Both the position numbers and the translations under genes were made by a program. Shown in pieces: positions 4,990-5,424 of a stretch of DNA of 5,424 nucleotides (positions are counted from its first letter, which is position 1; every line of letters starts with the position of its first letter). The notes under the pieces were generated by a model. The model was not told the DNA's origin, ran no database searches, and saw only the letters and a list, made by a program, of their open reading frames with translations. The stretch comes from Candidatus Falkowbacteria bacterium RIFCSPLOWO2_02_FULL_45_15 (GTDB lineage Bacteria; Patescibacteriota; Patescibacteriia; Patescibacteriales; XYC2-FULL-47-12): contig MFFV01000013.1 of NCBI GenBank assembly GCA_001777995.1, forward strand, positions 2,673 to 8,096, written 5' to 3'.

Positions 4990-5424
4990 ATTGTTCTAAC
5001 TTCTTAAGCTCCTCAAACAACCTTCTCTCCTCCCGACTTAATCGTTCCGGTATCTTTACTTTTACCGTAACCAACTGGTCGCCGCGATTACGGCTGTTAA
5101 GCGAATAAGAGCCGCGACCGCGCAATCTAAAAACCGTTCCGGACTGGGTGCCGGCGGGAATTTTTAAAGTTAACTCGCCGTCAACCGTTAATACCGGAAT
5201 TTTATCGCCCAGCGCCGCCTGTGGAACAGAAATTTCCGCCGTTGATAAAACGTCGTCGCCGGCGCGAACGAAATTTTTATCCGGCTTAACTTTTATTCTG
5301 ATGTACAAATCCCCCGCCGCGCCGCCGTTCACCGCCGCCTCGCCTTGGCCGTTTAATTTTATCGTTTGGCCGGAGTCAATTCCGGCCGGAATTTTAATTT
5401 GCAAATTAACTTTGTCTTTTTGCA
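4988..5424 (-). CDS. dnaJ: Chaperone DnaJ, carboxy-terminal part (5' end outside the window)
   Basis: The frame is open to the right edge of the window, so only the last 145 residues of the protein are present. The apparent start at 5404 is an internal TTG (Leu) codon; reading further back gives QKDKVNLQIKIPAGIDSG, continuous with the family. The sequence covers the end of substrate-binding domain I and all of domain II of a type I/II J-protein: IKIPAGIDSGQTIKLNGQGEA, then GGAAGDLYIRIKVKPDKNFVRAGDD, LGDKIPVLTVDGELTLKIPAGTQSG, FRLRGRG, and the end RGDQLVTVKVKIPERLSREERRLFEEL. These bind unfolded clients and hand them to DnaK in the cytoplasm. The J domain, G/F linker and zinc finger would lie beyond position 5424, so canonical DnaJ and CbpA-like forms cannot be fully separated; DnaJ is more likely. 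The stop is followed at once by the GC-rich element and then by the terminator at 4866-4898. Confidence 0.9.
   Translation of the reverse strand, partial: QKDKVNLQIKIPAGIDSGQTIKLNGQGEAAVNGGAAGDLYIRIKVKPDKNFVRAGDDVLSTAEISVPQAALGDKIPVLTVDGELTLKIPAGTQSGTVFRLRGRGSYSLNSRNRGDQLVTVKVKIPERLSREERRLFEELKKLEQ

Noticed and set aside
4988..5404. Complete small protein starting at 5404
   Set aside because: The start would be an internal TTG; the frame continues to the window edge with typical DnaJ sequence, so this is the 3' part of a larger gene.

Overview
The window looks like a chromosomal segment of a small-genome, fairly AT-rich bacterium, most likely a member of the Candidate Phyla Radiation (Patescibacteria, Parcubacteria-like). 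The pointers are circumstantial: a membrane-anchored Clp-like protein with an N-terminal zinc ribbon, a divergent signal peptidase, a phospho-sugar transferase with the variant motif TKLLDGVDGL, rplU without rpmA beside it, almost no Shine-Dalgarno sequences, and short GC-rich palindromic repeats between genes. No rRNA, tRNA, CRISPR array, transposase or phage gene was seen.

Layout. Positions 1-158 hold no confirmed gene; most of the stretch is a dispersed-type repeat (55-150) that ends 8 bases before recR. On the plus strand lie recR (159-746) and a 57-residue membrane mini-protein (768-941) with the only strong Shine-Dalgarno sequence in the window. A hairpin terminator (924-961) overlaps the end of that mini-gene and separates the plus-strand pair from the convergent minus-strand genes. 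All remaining genes run on the minus strand. In transcription order they are the 3' part of dnaJ (5424-4988), a signal peptidase I-like gene (4830-4285), a membrane-bound degenerate Clp/AAA+ protein (4272-2455), a WecA/TagO/MraY-family transferase (2370-1315) and rplU for ribosomal protein L21 (1282-968).

Transcription. dnaJ appears to end at an intrinsic terminator (4866-4898) that physically overlaps the predicted promoter of the signal peptidase gene (4857-4885). The peptidase and Clp-like genes are 12 bases apart and probably co-transcribed. A perfect 25-bp inverted repeat separates the Clp-like gene from the transferase. rplU has its own well-formed sigma70-type promoter, whose -10 box includes the stop codon of the transferase gene.

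Function. The minus-strand genes mix general housekeeping (L21, DnaJ) with envelope work (signal peptidase, undecaprenyl-phosphate sugar transferase, membrane-tethered Clp-like protein). The most unusual item is the Clp-like protein. It joins a DnaJ-type CXXCXGXG zinc ribbon, two membrane helices and two Clp_N repeats to one AAA+ D1 module that has lost the Walker A Thr/Ser, the Walker B Glu, the pore-loop Tyr and the arginine-finger segment, and it has no D2. It looks like a membrane-bound pseudo-unfoldase or scaffold rather than an active disaggregase.
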